This document shows positions 46,818 to 55,916 of a DNA stretch of 64,000 nucleotides, piece by piece (the stretch's first letter is position 1; every line of letters begins with the position of its first letter). The notes below the pieces were generated by a model that saw nothing but the letters and a program-made list of their open reading frames with translations, did no database searches and was not told the DNA's origin. The stretch is from Mesorhizobium sp. B1-1-8 (lineage in GTDB: Bacteria; Pseudomonadota; Alphaproteobacteria; Rhizobiales; Rhizobiaceae): positions 310,001 to 374,000 of the forward strand of contig NZ_CP083957.1 in NCBI RefSeq assembly GCF_006442795.2. The letters run 5' to 3'. The position numbers and the translations under genes were made by a program.

Positions 46818-47783
46818 TCAATGACCGAACCATTTCGCCACTTCATCAGAGTGCGCTTTGATCCATTCCTTCGCCACATCGTCTGCCGGCTTCTTGTCGA
46901 CGATGATAGCGTAGGCCCATTTGCTGATGTCGTCCGGATTGAAAGTAATCCGATCCAAAGCGGCAGTCAGTTCCGGCTGCCGCTGCGCCAGCGAGGCTGC
47001 ATAGGCAATGTGGACGGTGGTGTCAGCATAGGCGGACGACGCTTTCGATTTCTCGAACCATTGAGGGTCCTCGCTCGGCTGCAGCATCACGAACTTGGCT
47101 GGATCGTGTTTCGGCTCGGAAAGGAAGGCCAGCTTGTAGCGGGCGAAATTCTGGTGCGGACCGTAGCAGTAGCCGACCCACGGCTTGTCGGCCTTCGCGG
47201 CCCGGTCGAGCGATGCCGCAGCTACGGCTTCGTCGGTGACCTGCAGATCGAAGAAATCGGCGAAGCCATAATCACGGGCCCGCACCTTTTCGATGTTGGT
47301 CGACTGCCAACCTGAAGCGCCGATCCAGATTTCGCCTTTGCCATCGCCATTGGTGTCGAATATTTTGGCGTTATCGGGATTGGCGAGATCGGCGACGTCC
47401 TTGATGCCGTATTTGTCGACCGTGACCTGGGTCACGCAGTAGCCTTGCTTGGCTTCGTAGCCATTCTGCGCGAGTTTTACGGTACCCGCGCCTTTGACAT
47501 ATTTGTCGACGAGGCCCTGCTGGTTCGGTAACCACACGTCCGGCCAGATATCGACCTCCCCCTTGTTGCGGTCCATCGCTTCCCAAATGACCGGTACGGC
47601 GGTGGTGGTGACCGTGGACACGTCGAGCCCGAGCTCCTGCTCGGCCGCGTCCTTGATCACATTCATGACCGCCGTCGCGGTGGCGTAGTTTGGGTCCGGC
47701 ATTGTAACGTCTGCAGCAGACGCCAAGGTGGCGGGCGCCAGCAGCAGGAGGCCAAGAGCCGGTGCAAGAAGTTGGTGTTTCAT
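46818..47783 (-). CDS. ProX/OpuAC-type betaine-binding periplasmic protein
   Basis: The 321-residue protein has a signal peptide (MKHQLLAPALGLLLLAPATL, cleavage near ASA-A). The binding-protein fold of the glycine-betaine family follows, with GEVDIWPDVWLPNQ and a WQSTNIEK segment typical of the aromatic ligand box. Several Trp and Tyr residues that could form the cation box are present. GGGGAACATC precedes the ATG. It is the first gene of the transporter unit and likely binds a betaine in the periplasm; which betaine is not decided. Confidence 0.9.
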   Translation of the reverse strand: MKHQLLAPALGLLLLAPATLASAADVTMPDPNYATATAVMNVIKDAAEQELGLDVSTVTTTAVPVIWEAMDRNKGEVDIWPDVWLPNQQGLVDKYVKGAGTVKLAQNGYEAKQGYCVTQVTVDKYGIKDVADLANPDNAKIFDTNGDGKGEIWIGASGWQSTNIEKVRARDYGFADFFDLQVTDEAVAAASLDRAAKADKPWVGYCYGPHQNFARYKLAFLSEPKHDPAKFVMLQPSEDPQWFEKSKASSAYADTTVHIAYAASLAQRQPELTAALDRITFNPDDISKWAYAIIVDKKPADDVAKEWIKAHSDEVAKWFGH

Positions 47784-47840
47784 GATGTTCCCCAGTCGAG
47801 TTGCGCTTGTTTTTCAGTTTATTCGTCACGTTAGCGAAAC

Positions 47841-47966
47841 ATGCAGGCAATCCATCCCAAATTTGGCCGCATTAGCAAAAACGATGAAGCGCATAAGGCG
47901 GCTGAGTTGGCGAAGGATATCCAATCGCTCGTCAAGGCCGCCGCTGACCTGATACTCAGGCCGTGA
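47841..47966 (+). CDS. Possible small protein (41 residues)
   Basis: A short frame opens with ATG at 47841 and reads IHPKFGRISKNDEAHKAAEL, then AKDIQSLVKAAADLILRP. The helical, protein-like composition stands out from random sequence. There is no good ribosome site and its end overlaps the Rieske gene end by 11 bases. It may be a fragment of a larger lost gene. Confidence 0.25.
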   Translation: MQAIHPKFGRISKNDEAHKAAELAKDIQSLVKAAADLILRP

Positions 47967-48309
47967 CATAAATGCCCCCGGCCTCGACGGTGACTGCGAA
48001 AGTCCGCGCGCGAACGGACGGGTTGACCAAAGCCGTACCCGACTTGATGTCGAATTCCCATCCGTGCCAGGCACAGCGAACGATTTCGTTCTCGCGGTGA
48101 TAGATGAATTCGGGTCCCTCGACGGGAGCGGTCGTTCCGCATTGCGGCCCTTCGCAGAGCGGAGCGCCGCGGTGAGGACAGACATTCAGCAGCGCATGGA
48201 AACTATCGCCGATCCGGAACACGCCGATCGACAGGCTGCGCACCTTGGCGATGAATGGCGTCCCGACCTGGATTTCGTCGGCGCGGCAAATATACGTTTT
48301 TTCAGCCAT
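47956..48309 (-). CDS. Rieske-type [2Fe-2S] ferredoxin
   Basis: The 117-residue protein has a complete Rieske cluster site: CPHRGAPLC and CAWHGWEFD, giving two Cys and two His ligands. No catalytic oxygenase domain is attached, so it is an electron carrier. GAGGACCCAA precedes the ATG at 48307-48309. The gene lies 11 bp after the amidohydrolase on the same strand. It probably passes electrons to an oxygenase, but no oxygenase alpha subunit is in this window. The reductase at 50478 might reduce it (inference). Confidence 0.88.
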   Translation of the reverse strand: MAEKTYICRADEIQVGTPFIAKVRSLSIGVFRIGDSFHALLNVCPHRGAPLCEGPQCGTTAPVEGPEFIYHRENEIVRCAWHGWEFDIKSGTALVNPSVRARTFAVTVEAGGIYVTA

Positions 48310-48320
48310 TTGGGTCCTCG

Positions 48321-49403
48321 TCACGCTGCCGCGGCGGCTTGTGGGCGGGGTATGCGCTTATAGACGTCCAGTGCATTCTGGCCGAGCACCTTGCCGCGCC
48401 ATTCCGGCGGGATGTGCAACGTGTTGACGTCATCGTAATCCCAATGCGGATAGTCGGACGCAAACAGTAAAGTGTTCTCCCCGTCCATCGCCTCCAGGAT
48501 CGCCCAGAGGTGGTTGACGTTCGACGGCTGCTCCAATGGTTGGGTAGAGAAGCGTATGTTGCGCCGGCTGTATTCCGATGGCAGCATCTTCAGCCATGGC
48601 GTCTCTTTGCGGAGGGCTTTGTAGTCGGCGTCAAGTCGCCAAAGCACCGAGGGGACCCAAGCTATGCCGCACTCGATGAGGACGAAGTAGAGATCCGGCC
48701 ATTTCTCGAACACACCATGCGCGATCATGCTGGCGACATGCGACATCGCCGACATATGCAGGATCGCATGGGTCTCCCAGAAGAAAGTGGTGGGCGCGGG
48801 CGCGACGGCGTTCCAGTTGATGCCGCCATGTCCGCCAAGATGTATGGCGAACGGCAAGCCTACCTCGGCGCAGGCTTCGAAGATCGGGTGATAGAACGGA
48901 TCGCCGTATGGCCGGACCGAACCCTGCGAGGCCAGAACTTGCGCCATTCTAGGATGCGCGCCGAGCCGCCGGATCTCTGCGGCCGCAAGGCGTGGGTCCT
49001 GCGGCGCGATGACGATGGAGCCCATGAAGCGGCTGTCTTTCGGCAGCCATTCGTTGATCTGGTAGTCATTATAGGCGCTTACAAGCGCGCTGGCGTAGTA
49101 GGGATTTGCCAGCGTCGAAGCTTCGATCGGTTCGTCGCCAGTCAGGATTGCCACTCCGATATCGTATTTATCGAGGTGCTTGTCCTTCATGATCAGGTAA
49201 TTGTCGGCCTCGACTTTCGGCCGCACATCTTTGCGGGAGAAATCCTGCGGATGAAACCAGGGACGATGGCCGTGCGGAAAGGCACCGACAGGGCCGGTCT
49301 TCTCGCCTTCGATGAACATGTCCTTCCACACGCCCGACAGGTAAGGCTCCAGCACCGTCGCGCTGGACCAGTAATTGTGGCAATCGCAATCGACTATGAA
49401 CAC
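48321..49403 (-). CDS. Amidohydrolase-family (ACMSD-like, COG2159) metal hydrolase
   Basis: The 360-residue protein starts VFIVDCDCHNYW, placing the metal-binding DxH near residue 7. It keeps HLGGHGG and the later ASDYPHWDYDD motif, which gives the metal-binding Asp. This family includes decarboxylases and hydrolases of aromatic or heterocyclic intermediates. I chose the GTG at 49401-49403 with AGAGGGAAAA upstream; the frame is open well beyond. It forms a unit with the Rieske gene and is divergent from a LysR gene. The substrate is unknown, possibly a ring-containing betaine product (inference). Confidence 0.85.
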   Translation of the reverse strand: MFIVDCDCHNYWSSATVLEPYLSGVWKDMFIEGEKTGPVGAFPHGHRPWFHPQDFSRKDVRPKVEADNYLIMKDKHLDKYDIGVAILTGDEPIEASTLANPYYASALVSAYNDYQINEWLPKDSRFMGSIVIAPQDPRLAAAEIRRLGAHPRMAQVLASQGSVRPYGDPFYHPIFEACAEVGLPFAIHLGGHGGINWNAVAPAPTTFFWETHAILHMSAMSHVASMIAHGVFEKWPDLYFVLIECGIAWVPSVLWRLDADYKALRKETPWLKMLPSEYSRRNIRFSTQPLEQPSNVNHLWAILEAMDGENTLLFASDYPHWDYDDVNTLHIPPEWRGKVLGQNALDVYKRIPRPQAAAAA

Positions 49404-49529
49404 TTTTCCCTCTTTGATGATGTGGCGCCGCTGCACGCCCTGGGTCCTGCACCGAACTTCCGCCTTGTCAGTGTTTGGATCAAGCGTATGATCGGGCGGA
49501 TTCGATCGTAAAAATCGATTGGCTGGCCT

Positions 49530-50390
49530 ATGCAACTGGAACAGGTCGAAACCTTTCTGGACATCATCGAGTCGCGGAATTTCAACCGGTCGGCGGAGCG
49601 CCTCGGGCTGACTCAATCGACGGTCAGCACCCGCATCAAGAACCTGGAATTCGCCGTCGGATCGCAGCTCTTCCACCGCGGCCGGGCCGGCGCCGAGCCA
49701 ACAGCGGCAGGGCGGCGTTTTGAGACTTATGCGCGCTCGATGCTGTCGACCTGGTCCCAGGCGCGTCACGAGGTGCGCGCCTTCAACAGATTCGAGGGAA
49801 GCCTGCGGGTCGCTGCCCAGGTCGGCATGACCCGCTCGATCCTGCCGGGTTGGCTCGAAATGCTGCTGCAAGTCTTGCCCAGGTCCTCAATTCATGTCGA
49901 ATCCGATTATTCGCCGCAGATGATATCGGATCTGAGCCTGGGAAATCTTGATATTGCGGTGATTTATGCTCCTCGCTACCTGCCCGAGATCACATACGAT
50001 CAGCTCATGGTCGAGGAATATGTGATGGTCTCGACCACGGCGCGCAGGCTTTGCGATGTAAGCCCGGACAACTACATCCGACCCGGTTACACGGTGGCGC
50101 TTGAGAAGGCTCATGCGGAGGTGCTGCCAAACCTCACCGCGTGCCGGCTTTCGATGGGCTCGGAGACGTTGGCGGACAATATGCTGAGGCGGGCCGGCGG
50201 CACATGCTACATGCGCGCCGACGATGCGCGTCGCTTCGCCGCCGAGCGGCCCTCCTCCCACATCGTCGAAGAAGCTCCAACGCTGCATCAGCCAGTCTAT
50301 ACGGCGGTCCTCGCACGACGCCGGCATGAGCCGATCATCAAGAAAGGCGTCCGCGCGCTTCACCTCGCTGTCATGTCGCTGGAAAGTTGA
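49530..50390 (+). CDS. LysR-family regulator
   Basis: The 286-residue protein has a LysR helix-turn-helix (NRSAERLGLTQSTVSTRIKN, about residues 19-38) and a PBP2-type effector domain. It is divergent from the amidohydrolase/Rieske unit with about 126 bp between, and 87 bp upstream of the reductase gene. It therefore likely controls both sides. There is no strong ribosome site before the ATG. The inducer is unknown. Confidence 0.87.
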   Translation: MQLEQVETFLDIIESRNFNRSAERLGLTQSTVSTRIKNLEFAVGSQLFHRGRAGAEPTAAGRRFETYARSMLSTWSQARHEVRAFNRFEGSLRVAAQVGMTRSILPGWLEMLLQVLPRSSIHVESDYSPQMISDLSLGNLDIAVIYAPRYLPEITYDQLMVEEYVMVSTTARRLCDVSPDNYIRPGYTVALEKAHAEVLPNLTACRLSMGSETLADNMLRRAGGTCYMRADDARRFAAERPSSHIVEEAPTLHQPVYTAVLARRRHEPIIKKGVRALHLAVMSLES

Positions 50391-50477
50391 TCGATATCAT
50401 CGATCGTAAACACCTGGAGGACCTACTGTATCGAACGCAGGTCTGCTGGCAATCTCGGCCCGTCAAACGCGAGCCAG

Positions 50478-51536
50478 ATGATGAACGCCTTCAGTTCCTT
50501 CTCCTCTTCCTGCCGCTCCGACCGCTCCAGCGGGCCCTTTACGCTGATCTGTCGCCGAGTCATTCAGGAGACGCACGACGTAAAGACCTTCGTCTTCTCC
50601 CCAAAGAGCGGGCAGGCGGCCCAGTTCAAAGCTGGCCAGTTCATCATGCTCAATCTGGTGATCGACGGTGCTCCGGTCATGCGGAATTACTCGATCTCGT
50701 CGCCACCGACGCGGCCGGGTGACCTGAGGATAACGGTCAAGCGTGTGCCCGGCGGCCTCGCTTCCAATTGGCTGCACGATAATCTCGAACAGGGAAGCGA
50801 AATCGGGATCGATGGCCTGTCCGGCGGCTTCAACTGGGATGACCTGGCGAGTGAGCGGCCGCTTTTCCTATCCGGCGGCAGCGGCATAACGCCAGTTATG
50901 TCGATGCTGCGCACGCTCGCTGACAATGGTTGCGACAAGGACATCTGCTTCATCCATAGCGCTCGCTCGTCAAAAGATATCATCTTCCGTGAGGAGCTTG
51001 AGGACCTGGCACGCGACCACTGCAATTTTCATATCCATGTCCTCTGCGCCAAACCCGAAGATAAGTGGCGCGGTCCGGTCGGCCTGGTCGACGAGTCGAT
51101 GCTGCTAAAGCTTGCCCCCGATATTCGGGAGCGCAGCGTTTATGCATGCGGGCCCGAGCCCTACATGAAGGCGATCCGAGGGGCCCTCCACAGCATCGGC
51201 CTGGATCCTGATCGGTGCCATGAGGAGAGTTTCGGCGGCTTGACAAGGCTGGCGCCGACGTCGTCTGCGAACCAAGCCGCTTCAGTGCGTTTTGCCCGGT
51301 CAGGCATAGGCCATCAATGCCGTTCGACACAGACGCTGCTTGAAATCGCTCGGAACGTTGGTCTGTATCTTCCCAGCGCGTGCCAGCAGGGAATTTGCGG
51401 AACGTGTCGTGTGCTCAAGCTCAGCGGCGACGTGGAAACGACCGATCTCGGCGGCCTCAGTGCAGAGGACAAGGCTGAGGGATACGTACTCGCCTGCTGC
51501 ACCCGCCCGCTCGGGGAGGTTACCCTGGACGTTTAG
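50478..51536 (+). CDS. Ferredoxin-NAD(P) reductase with C-terminal [2Fe-2S] domain (GbcB-like)
   Basis: The 352-residue protein has an FAD domain (MRNYSISSPPTRPG), an NAD-binding domain (FLSGGSGITPVMSML, CGPEPYMKAI) and a C-terminal plant-type ferredoxin domain (CQQGICGTCRVLKLSG and a final CC). This is the layout of GbcB, the reductase of glycine betaine monooxygenase, and of stachydrine demethylase reductases. No oxygenase (GbcA-type) gene is seen in the window. The ATG at 50478 is followed by a second ATG; the site upstream is weak. It may serve the Rieske ferredoxin at 47956. Confidence 0.87.
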   Translation: MMNAFSSFSSSCRSDRSSGPFTLICRRVIQETHDVKTFVFSPKSGQAAQFKAGQFIMLNLVIDGAPVMRNYSISSPPTRPGDLRITVKRVPGGLASNWLHDNLEQGSEIGIDGLSGGFNWDDLASERPLFLSGGSGITPVMSMLRTLADNGCDKDICFIHSARSSKDIIFREELEDLARDHCNFHIHVLCAKPEDKWRGPVGLVDESMLLKLAPDIRERSVYACGPEPYMKAIRGALHSIGLDPDRCHEESFGGLTRLAPTSSANQAASVRFARSGIGHQCRSTQTLLEIARNVGLYLPSACQQGICGTCRVLKLSGDVETTDLGGLSAEDKAEGYVLACCTRPLGEVTLDV

Positions 51537-51829
51537 CCGCGGCAGGAATCCCAACCGTGAGATGATTCTCGCGCAAGACTCGGGATCAGTTGACGTTCTC
51601 TCCCAAAGCTGACGTTCTGAGGCTTTCATGTATCAGCAAGGCGGGCCGCTCGGGGTAGCTCAGGATCGCTAGTCGCACTCTGCGGAAAGTCACTGGAAGA
51701 GGACCGGCGCGTCCCCAGTCGCGGCCTTGTCTGCTGATTGGTCAGAACAGCCAAGCGCTCTGTGTCAGAGTGCAGGGCGGCGAGCTCATTATCACGTGCC
51801 AGGCCAAAAATATTACAGCGTCACTGTGA
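51537..51829. other. Intergenic, no gene seen
   Basis: Nothing recognisable lies here apart from the end of the reductase unit. Plus-strand frames at 51727-52008 overlap the small minus-strand gene and show no motifs. Confidence 0.4.
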
Positions 51830-52117
51830 TCAGCCAAGCCAAGGGCGAAAGATGGTTCTGCTCGGAAGCGGAGGCCGTTGCGGCTGGTTGGCGACGGTCG
51901 AACCGAGCGATAATTGGGGGCACATCGCCTTCCAGTAGCGGTTCCAGCCTGGCGAGATATCGATCACGTCGCGCGCCTTGCGGTCGGCCGCTTCGTGGAA
52001 AGTGGTGAACGCCTCGATCTGGCGGATGCGCAGCCGGTTGCGCGATTCATAGTTGAGCAGCCGCTTGGCCGCCTGCTTGCTTCGAGTTTTCAGCGTGCCG
52101 GCGCGGCTCGTCGTCAT
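51830..52117 (-). CDS. Small basic hypothetical protein (95 residues)
   Basis: GGAGGTCGC lies directly before the ATG at 52115-52117, which is the main support. The N-terminus is basic and helical (KTRSKQAAKRLLNYESRNRL, then RIRQIEAFTTFHEAADRKAR), and GWNRYWKAMCPQL follows. The final 25 residues look less protein-like. No family is recognised. Confidence 0.45.
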   Translation of the reverse strand: MTTSRAGTLKTRSKQAAKRLLNYESRNRLRIRQIEAFTTFHEAADRKARDVIDISPGWNRYWKAMCPQLSLGSTVANQPQRPPLPSRTIFRPWLG

Positions 52118-52226
52118 GCGACCTCCGCGAAGGCCCGCCCGCATCAGACCTTAGCCTAGCCGCAGCATATGGGCAAAAGTGACAGGTCGGGGCAATGCTC
52201 CGCCGACCTGTCGGGCTTGTACGGCC

Positions 52227-52544
52227 TCAATAATTGCCGTTGTAATATCGGTCGTCGCAGGGCGCAGTGTAGATCCGGCCGTAGCGGTCCTGGTAGCGGC
52301 AGAGCTGGTCGCCGCGACGCTGCGGCGTGCTGGCTGAGCCGACCACAGCGCCAAGCAGAGCGCCGCTTGCGGCACCGATGACGGTGCTCTTGGTATTGCC
52401 GCCAATCGCCTGGCCAACCAGCGCGCCACCAGCGCCGCCAATCAGCGCACCGGTTGTGGCCCGCTGCTGGCCCTCGGTCTGCGTCTCACAGCCGGCGAGA
52501 GCGGCGGTCATGAGCACGGCCACAATAGCCCTCTTGATAATCAT
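52227..52544 (-). CDS. Glycine-zipper outer-membrane lipoprotein
   Basis: The 105-residue protein has a lipoprotein signal (VLMTAALAGC, Cys about residue 19). A glycine-zipper two-helix region follows (TTGALIGGAGGALVGQAIGG, STVIGAASGALLGAVVG), then a C-terminal CRYQDRYGRIYTAPC with a possible disulfide. This is the pattern of 17-kDa surface antigen-like and YMGG-type proteins. AGGAG precedes the start; ATG at 52544 or the GTG just before it. It is likely anchored in the outer membrane. Confidence 0.8.
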   Translation of the reverse strand: MIIKRAIVAVLMTAALAGCETQTEGQQRATTGALIGGAGGALVGQAIGGNTKSTVIGAASGALLGAVVGSASTPQRRGDQLCRYQDRYGRIYTAPCDDRYYNGNY

Positions 52545-52862
52545 CACGAAAACTCCTCTGAAACCCCAAGGGACTAAGAAGCAGGGGCGAACGAGGGCTG
52601 AACTGCGATTGCATTGCGGCGGAACGGCGGCATGCCGGCTCACGAAGTGAAACACGGTTTCGCGGCCGTTGAAGACCATGGTTTCCAAATCAGAAAGACG
52701 ATGCGCACGCCGGTAAGTTGTTGCCTTTGTACTTTGCCTTCGATGGCACAAGGATAAAGGTCATTACACGGTGGTTCTGACGCCAATTTCTCGGTCGAAG
52801 AGGGCTCAGGAACGGGCTCGCCAGCTTCGATAAGACCCTCGACATGGAAGGCCAAGCCCTGT
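52545..52862. other. Intergenic stretch upstream of the lipoprotein gene
   Basis: About 318 bp between the lipoprotein start and the endolysin remnant. A minus-strand frame (52640-52930) shows no motif. I see no clear regulatory site beyond the lipoprotein ribosome site. Confidence 0.35.
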
Positions 52863-53114
52863 TCAGCGAGTTGACGTGCCTCGTGAAGGCTTCCACCTGC
52901 CGTAACGCCTGATAAGTCGGGAAAAGACACGCCAAAGTCGCTGTCTTCCTTGCTTATGGATCAACTTGCGTAGTGACGCATATGTTGCGAGCGGGACGCC
53001 GCGCATCGTCGCGCTGCCGGGATCGGCGGGGTTGTCCGACCAGCCGCCCTCGGATTTGAGCACGAGCGCAAGCGCAAGCGCAAGCGCAAGCGCCCGCGCA
53101 AAGTTGCGGTCTAT
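52863..53114 (-). pseudogene. GH108 (ZliS-like) lysozyme family, broken N-terminal remnant
   Basis: The frame reads VLKSEGGWSDNPADPGSATM, then RGVPLATY, which is the catalytic EGG start of glycoside hydrolase family 108 endolysins. The body after about 60 residues is lost. The place of the start codon is ATA (53112-53114) with AAGGAA in front, so the ATG seems to have mutated. Before the EGG motif a repeated GCTTGC unit encodes Ala-Leu repeats. This is a decayed prophage-type or toxin-release gene. Confidence 0.6.
53066..53093. repeat. Hexanucleotide repeat (GCGCAA), about 4.7 units
   Basis: The unit GCGCAA is repeated four times plus four bases within the GH108 remnant and codes for alternating Ala and Leu on the minus strand. 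It probably expanded by slipped-strand mispairing. Copy number could vary between isolates. Confidence 0.8.
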
Positions 53115-53297
53115 GATGATCTTCCTTGGTGTGGGAGAAAAATTTTGCCGGCGAACGTGCCGGCGTCCAATCCGCGCTTCAGAAAAGTCTTAATTAACAT
53201 ATGATAATGTTGGTGGACGGTGGGTGGGGACCCGCCGGGCGGTGTTCATAAATGGGGCAGCGGCGTTGCCTGGCACGCCGAAGGGGTTTGGGGCAAA

Positions 53298-53510
53298 ATG
53301 GCGTTTTCTGAAACAGGCGAGTGCCGGTGTTGCGGCGGCAGCGGCATGACGTTCGAATGCCCCAGATGGCGAAGCTCGAACGGCCATTGCTGCCCGGCGG
53401 GCACGCATCGGCAGCGGTGCCCAGGCACCAGCATACGCTGTGCCGAGTGCGAGGGGACGGGCAAGCCGGGGCACGCCTCCGAGGCCTATGCCACGGCAAG
53501 CACCGCCTGA
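53298..53510 (+). CDS. Small DnaJ-type Cys-rich zinc protein
   Basis: The 70-residue peptide has CRCCGGSGM and CAECEGTGK, two CxxCxGxG knuckles like the zinc modules of DnaJ, with further Cys between. There is a G-rich stretch before the ATG but no clear ribosome site. No longer J-domain is present. It could be a small chaperone-like protein or a fragment. I consider it a moderate-to-low call. Confidence 0.4.
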   Translation: MAFSETGECRCCGGSGMTFECPRWRSSNGHCCPAGTHRQRCPGTSIRCAECEGTGKPGHASEAYATASTA

Positions 53511-53527
53511 GGATTGCTGTCGCTCGG

Positions 53528-54442
53528 TCAGACCTCGATCAGACGTTCCGACGGCCCGCCAAGATAGCGCGACCAGATGTGGTCGGTCAGCAATCGCCGG
53601 TATTCGGGAGCCGTGGACGGTCCCATATACGAGGCCTTGCCGATATGCAGCATCGCCCCGTCCAGGATCTGGTATTTGACGTCGAGCTGGCCGAGATGGA
53701 TGGGCAATTCACCCTCGCTCGCCAGTTCGAAACAGTCGGACGAAAGCCGCGAATAGATCGGATCCCAATTGCTGCCGCCGGTATCGAGACCACGGGCGCC
53801 GTTCCCCCTGAAATCCAGGGCCAGACCTTGGAAATCATGATATCGGAAGAAGCACAGCCCCGCCCAAAGGAACCAGCCCGGATCGTCTGCGGACCTGGTG
53901 AACTTGTAGTTGGAGGCGGAAATGAGCTTCAGGCCGTAGCCGGTCTTGCCCGCCATGCGCGCTGAAATATCCAGCGGCGCGATCGGCAGGCAGTCGTGAT
54001 CGAGGAAGCCGAATGTCTCCGGCTTCAGGTGGCGAACGATGTTGTAATAGATCCAGTTCATAGCGTTGCCGTGCGAGCGGCTCGGGTGACGCTCCGGATT
54101 CCTCGGCAAGCCGAAATAGGGAACGCCTCTGGCCTTGCAGACCATCTCGATGGCGCGCCTGGCCTCCGGCGACCTGGAATTGTCGACAACGACAAGCAGC
54201 ATTCCGCTTGCGTATTTCTGCCAGCCCTTGGTCAGGGCATCGACGACCCAGGGGGTGTTGAATGCCACGACGAAACATAAGCGGCTTGCTCCGGTCATTC
54301 GCAGTTCATCGGCAAAAGCGCGCCCTCTGGCGGGGCTCATCAGCCGAAAGAAACGGTAAACGAGCCAGTCGCGCGTCAGGATGAGGCTGTAGATGACGGG
54401 ATTGCTGCGGAACGCCGCCACAAACTTTTTCGAAAGCCGCAT
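53528..54442 (-). CDS. GT-A-type glycosyltransferase-like protein
   Basis: The 304-residue protein has a nucleotide-sugar-binding region beginning RLCFVVAFNTPWVVDALTKG, then VVDNSRSPEARR. A DxD-like motif FGFLDHDCLPIAPLD lies near the middle (about residue 148), as in GT-A glycosyltransferases. No signal peptide or strong membrane helix is seen; the first 40 residues are amphipathic. GGGGGA lies before the ATG. It may act on surface polysaccharide. The donor and acceptor are unknown. A methyltransferase remnant lies beyond, pointing the other way. Confidence 0.72.
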   Translation of the reverse strand: MRLSKKFVAAFRSNPVIYSLILTRDWLVYRFFRLMSPARGRAFADELRMTGASRLCFVVAFNTPWVVDALTKGWQKYASGMLLVVVDNSRSPEARRAIEMVCKARGVPYFGLPRNPERHPSRSHGNAMNWIYYNIVRHLKPETFGFLDHDCLPIAPLDISARMAGKTGYGLKLISASNYKFTRSADDPGWFLWAGLCFFRYHDFQGLALDFRGNGARGLDTGGSNWDPIYSRLSSDCFELASEGELPIHLGQLDVKYQILDGAMLHIGKASYMGPSTAPEYRRLLTDHIWSRYLGGPSERLIEV

Positions 54443-54983
54443 TTTTTCACTATCCCCCGGGATCGTCCCGCCGCGCTATAGAATGAAAAGAGCGGGATGG
54501 AAATGGCGCGTTGGTGGGGCAGCACGGAAGCCGATGCGCACCAGGTGCGTATGAAGGCATAAGAGATTTGAGTTGCTCGACAGCAGTCGGGAAGCCGCTC
54601 AGACAGAAGGTAGCAGAGGTTACTGAATAAAGGACGTCTTTGGTTACATCGCCTATGGCGATAACGAGCCCGAGCCGGTTCATCAATTCTTCAGTGCATA
54701 CGGCGATGTGCCAATTGCTCAGCAGATTGCAAGAGCTGGTCGATATCGTCTCTGGCGAAGGGCCGTGGACTTATGGCAGCAGCGGCACATTCGTGCCGGA
54801 GGCATTCGCAGAATCGAAGCGACCGAGCTTAGCCGCCTCGGAGGCGACGCGCAGCCTGGCAAAAATTGCAGCCTTGAGATGTTGCTTGGGTCGTGGGGAT
54901 GGATTGACGGCGTTGAGTTGCGCACTTGTTGGCGATGATGTTAGCAATGCTTTCTCAGCAAAAAATCAGGACGTTCTCCCGAC
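54443..54983. other. Stretch without supported gene
   Basis: An open plus-strand frame (54640-55089) overlaps the methyltransferase start in another frame and has no recognisable motif. I treat the stretch as the promoter region of the two divergent genes. Confidence 0.35.
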
Positions 54984-55711
54984 ATGCATGTCGTTCAAGA
55001 CTCATACGAAACCGGCATCCCCACACAGTTTTCTGCTGTCAGAATTTTTCAGGACGAATGGGTCTGCGCCGTGCCTGGGGCTGGTGTAGGCACGGTTCCG
55101 CTATTTCAAGACGCCAGAGTACAGTGGGCCATCGAAAAGGCTGGCGGTGTGGCCGGGAAGAGAATTCTTGAACTCGGCCCGCTAGAAGGCGCCCATACCT
55201 ACATGCTGTCTCAGGCCGGCGCGACATCGGTGCTAGGGCTGGAGGCAAATACCCGGTGTTTTCTCAAAACCTTGTTGTGAAAGAGGCGCTTGGGATCAAG
55301 AACGTGCGTTTCCAGTTCGGCGATTTCGTTCCTTGGCTCGCCAAGAACAACGATCACTTCGACTATATCCACGCCGCGGGCGTCCTCTATCACACGGTCG
55401 ATCCCGTCGCTGTCCTCGACGCAATCTGCAAGGCTACCGACCAAGTCTACGTTTGGACACACTATGCCGACATGGCCGCCATGCCGCAAACGGATGCGCG
55501 ATACGTCGCCGTCGAGGGAAGTCATGCCCATGGCGTCGACTATAAGCTGTACCGCCGCCAATGTCCGACGACGCCTTCAACAGACCCAAAGTTCTGCGGC
55601 GGCGTCCACAAAGACCCAGCGTGGCTGGAAAAGCCGATGATTCTGCACATCCTTCACGAACACGGCTTTAAGATAGAAATCGCGCACGACGAGCCTCTAC
55701 ACCAGAATTGA
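54984..55711 (+). pseudogene. Class I SAM-dependent methyltransferase with frameshift
   Basis: The first part reads RILELGPLEGAHTYMLSQAG (motif I, SAM binding) and VLGLEANTRCFLK. The frame then shifts and resumes as NLVVKEALGIKNVRFQFGDF with the later motif DYIHAAGVLYHTVDP. A run of four As at 55266-55269 would need five to keep the frame, so a 1-base loss explains it. With the repair the protein would be about 242 residues, normal for the class. It could be a true mutation, a slippery or phase-variable run, or a sequencing error. The substrate is unknown; the glycosyltransferase nearby suggests glycan methylation. Confidence 0.72.
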
Positions 55712-55916
55712 CCATGTTTCTCTGTCTTTGGGCAGCGCTAAGCCCCAGCCATTATTCGGTTCCAGGACTGCCCAGCAACGCCTGACGACCAAAACTGGGA
55801 ACGCCTTCCCGTCGTCTGCATCCAGGGTTAAGCGCAATTTTTTCGGTTTTGCCGCGTGCAGCGCAATAGTCGCCTCACGACTTCATTTGTATGCAAACAA
55901 GGTTTCGCAAAGGGAG

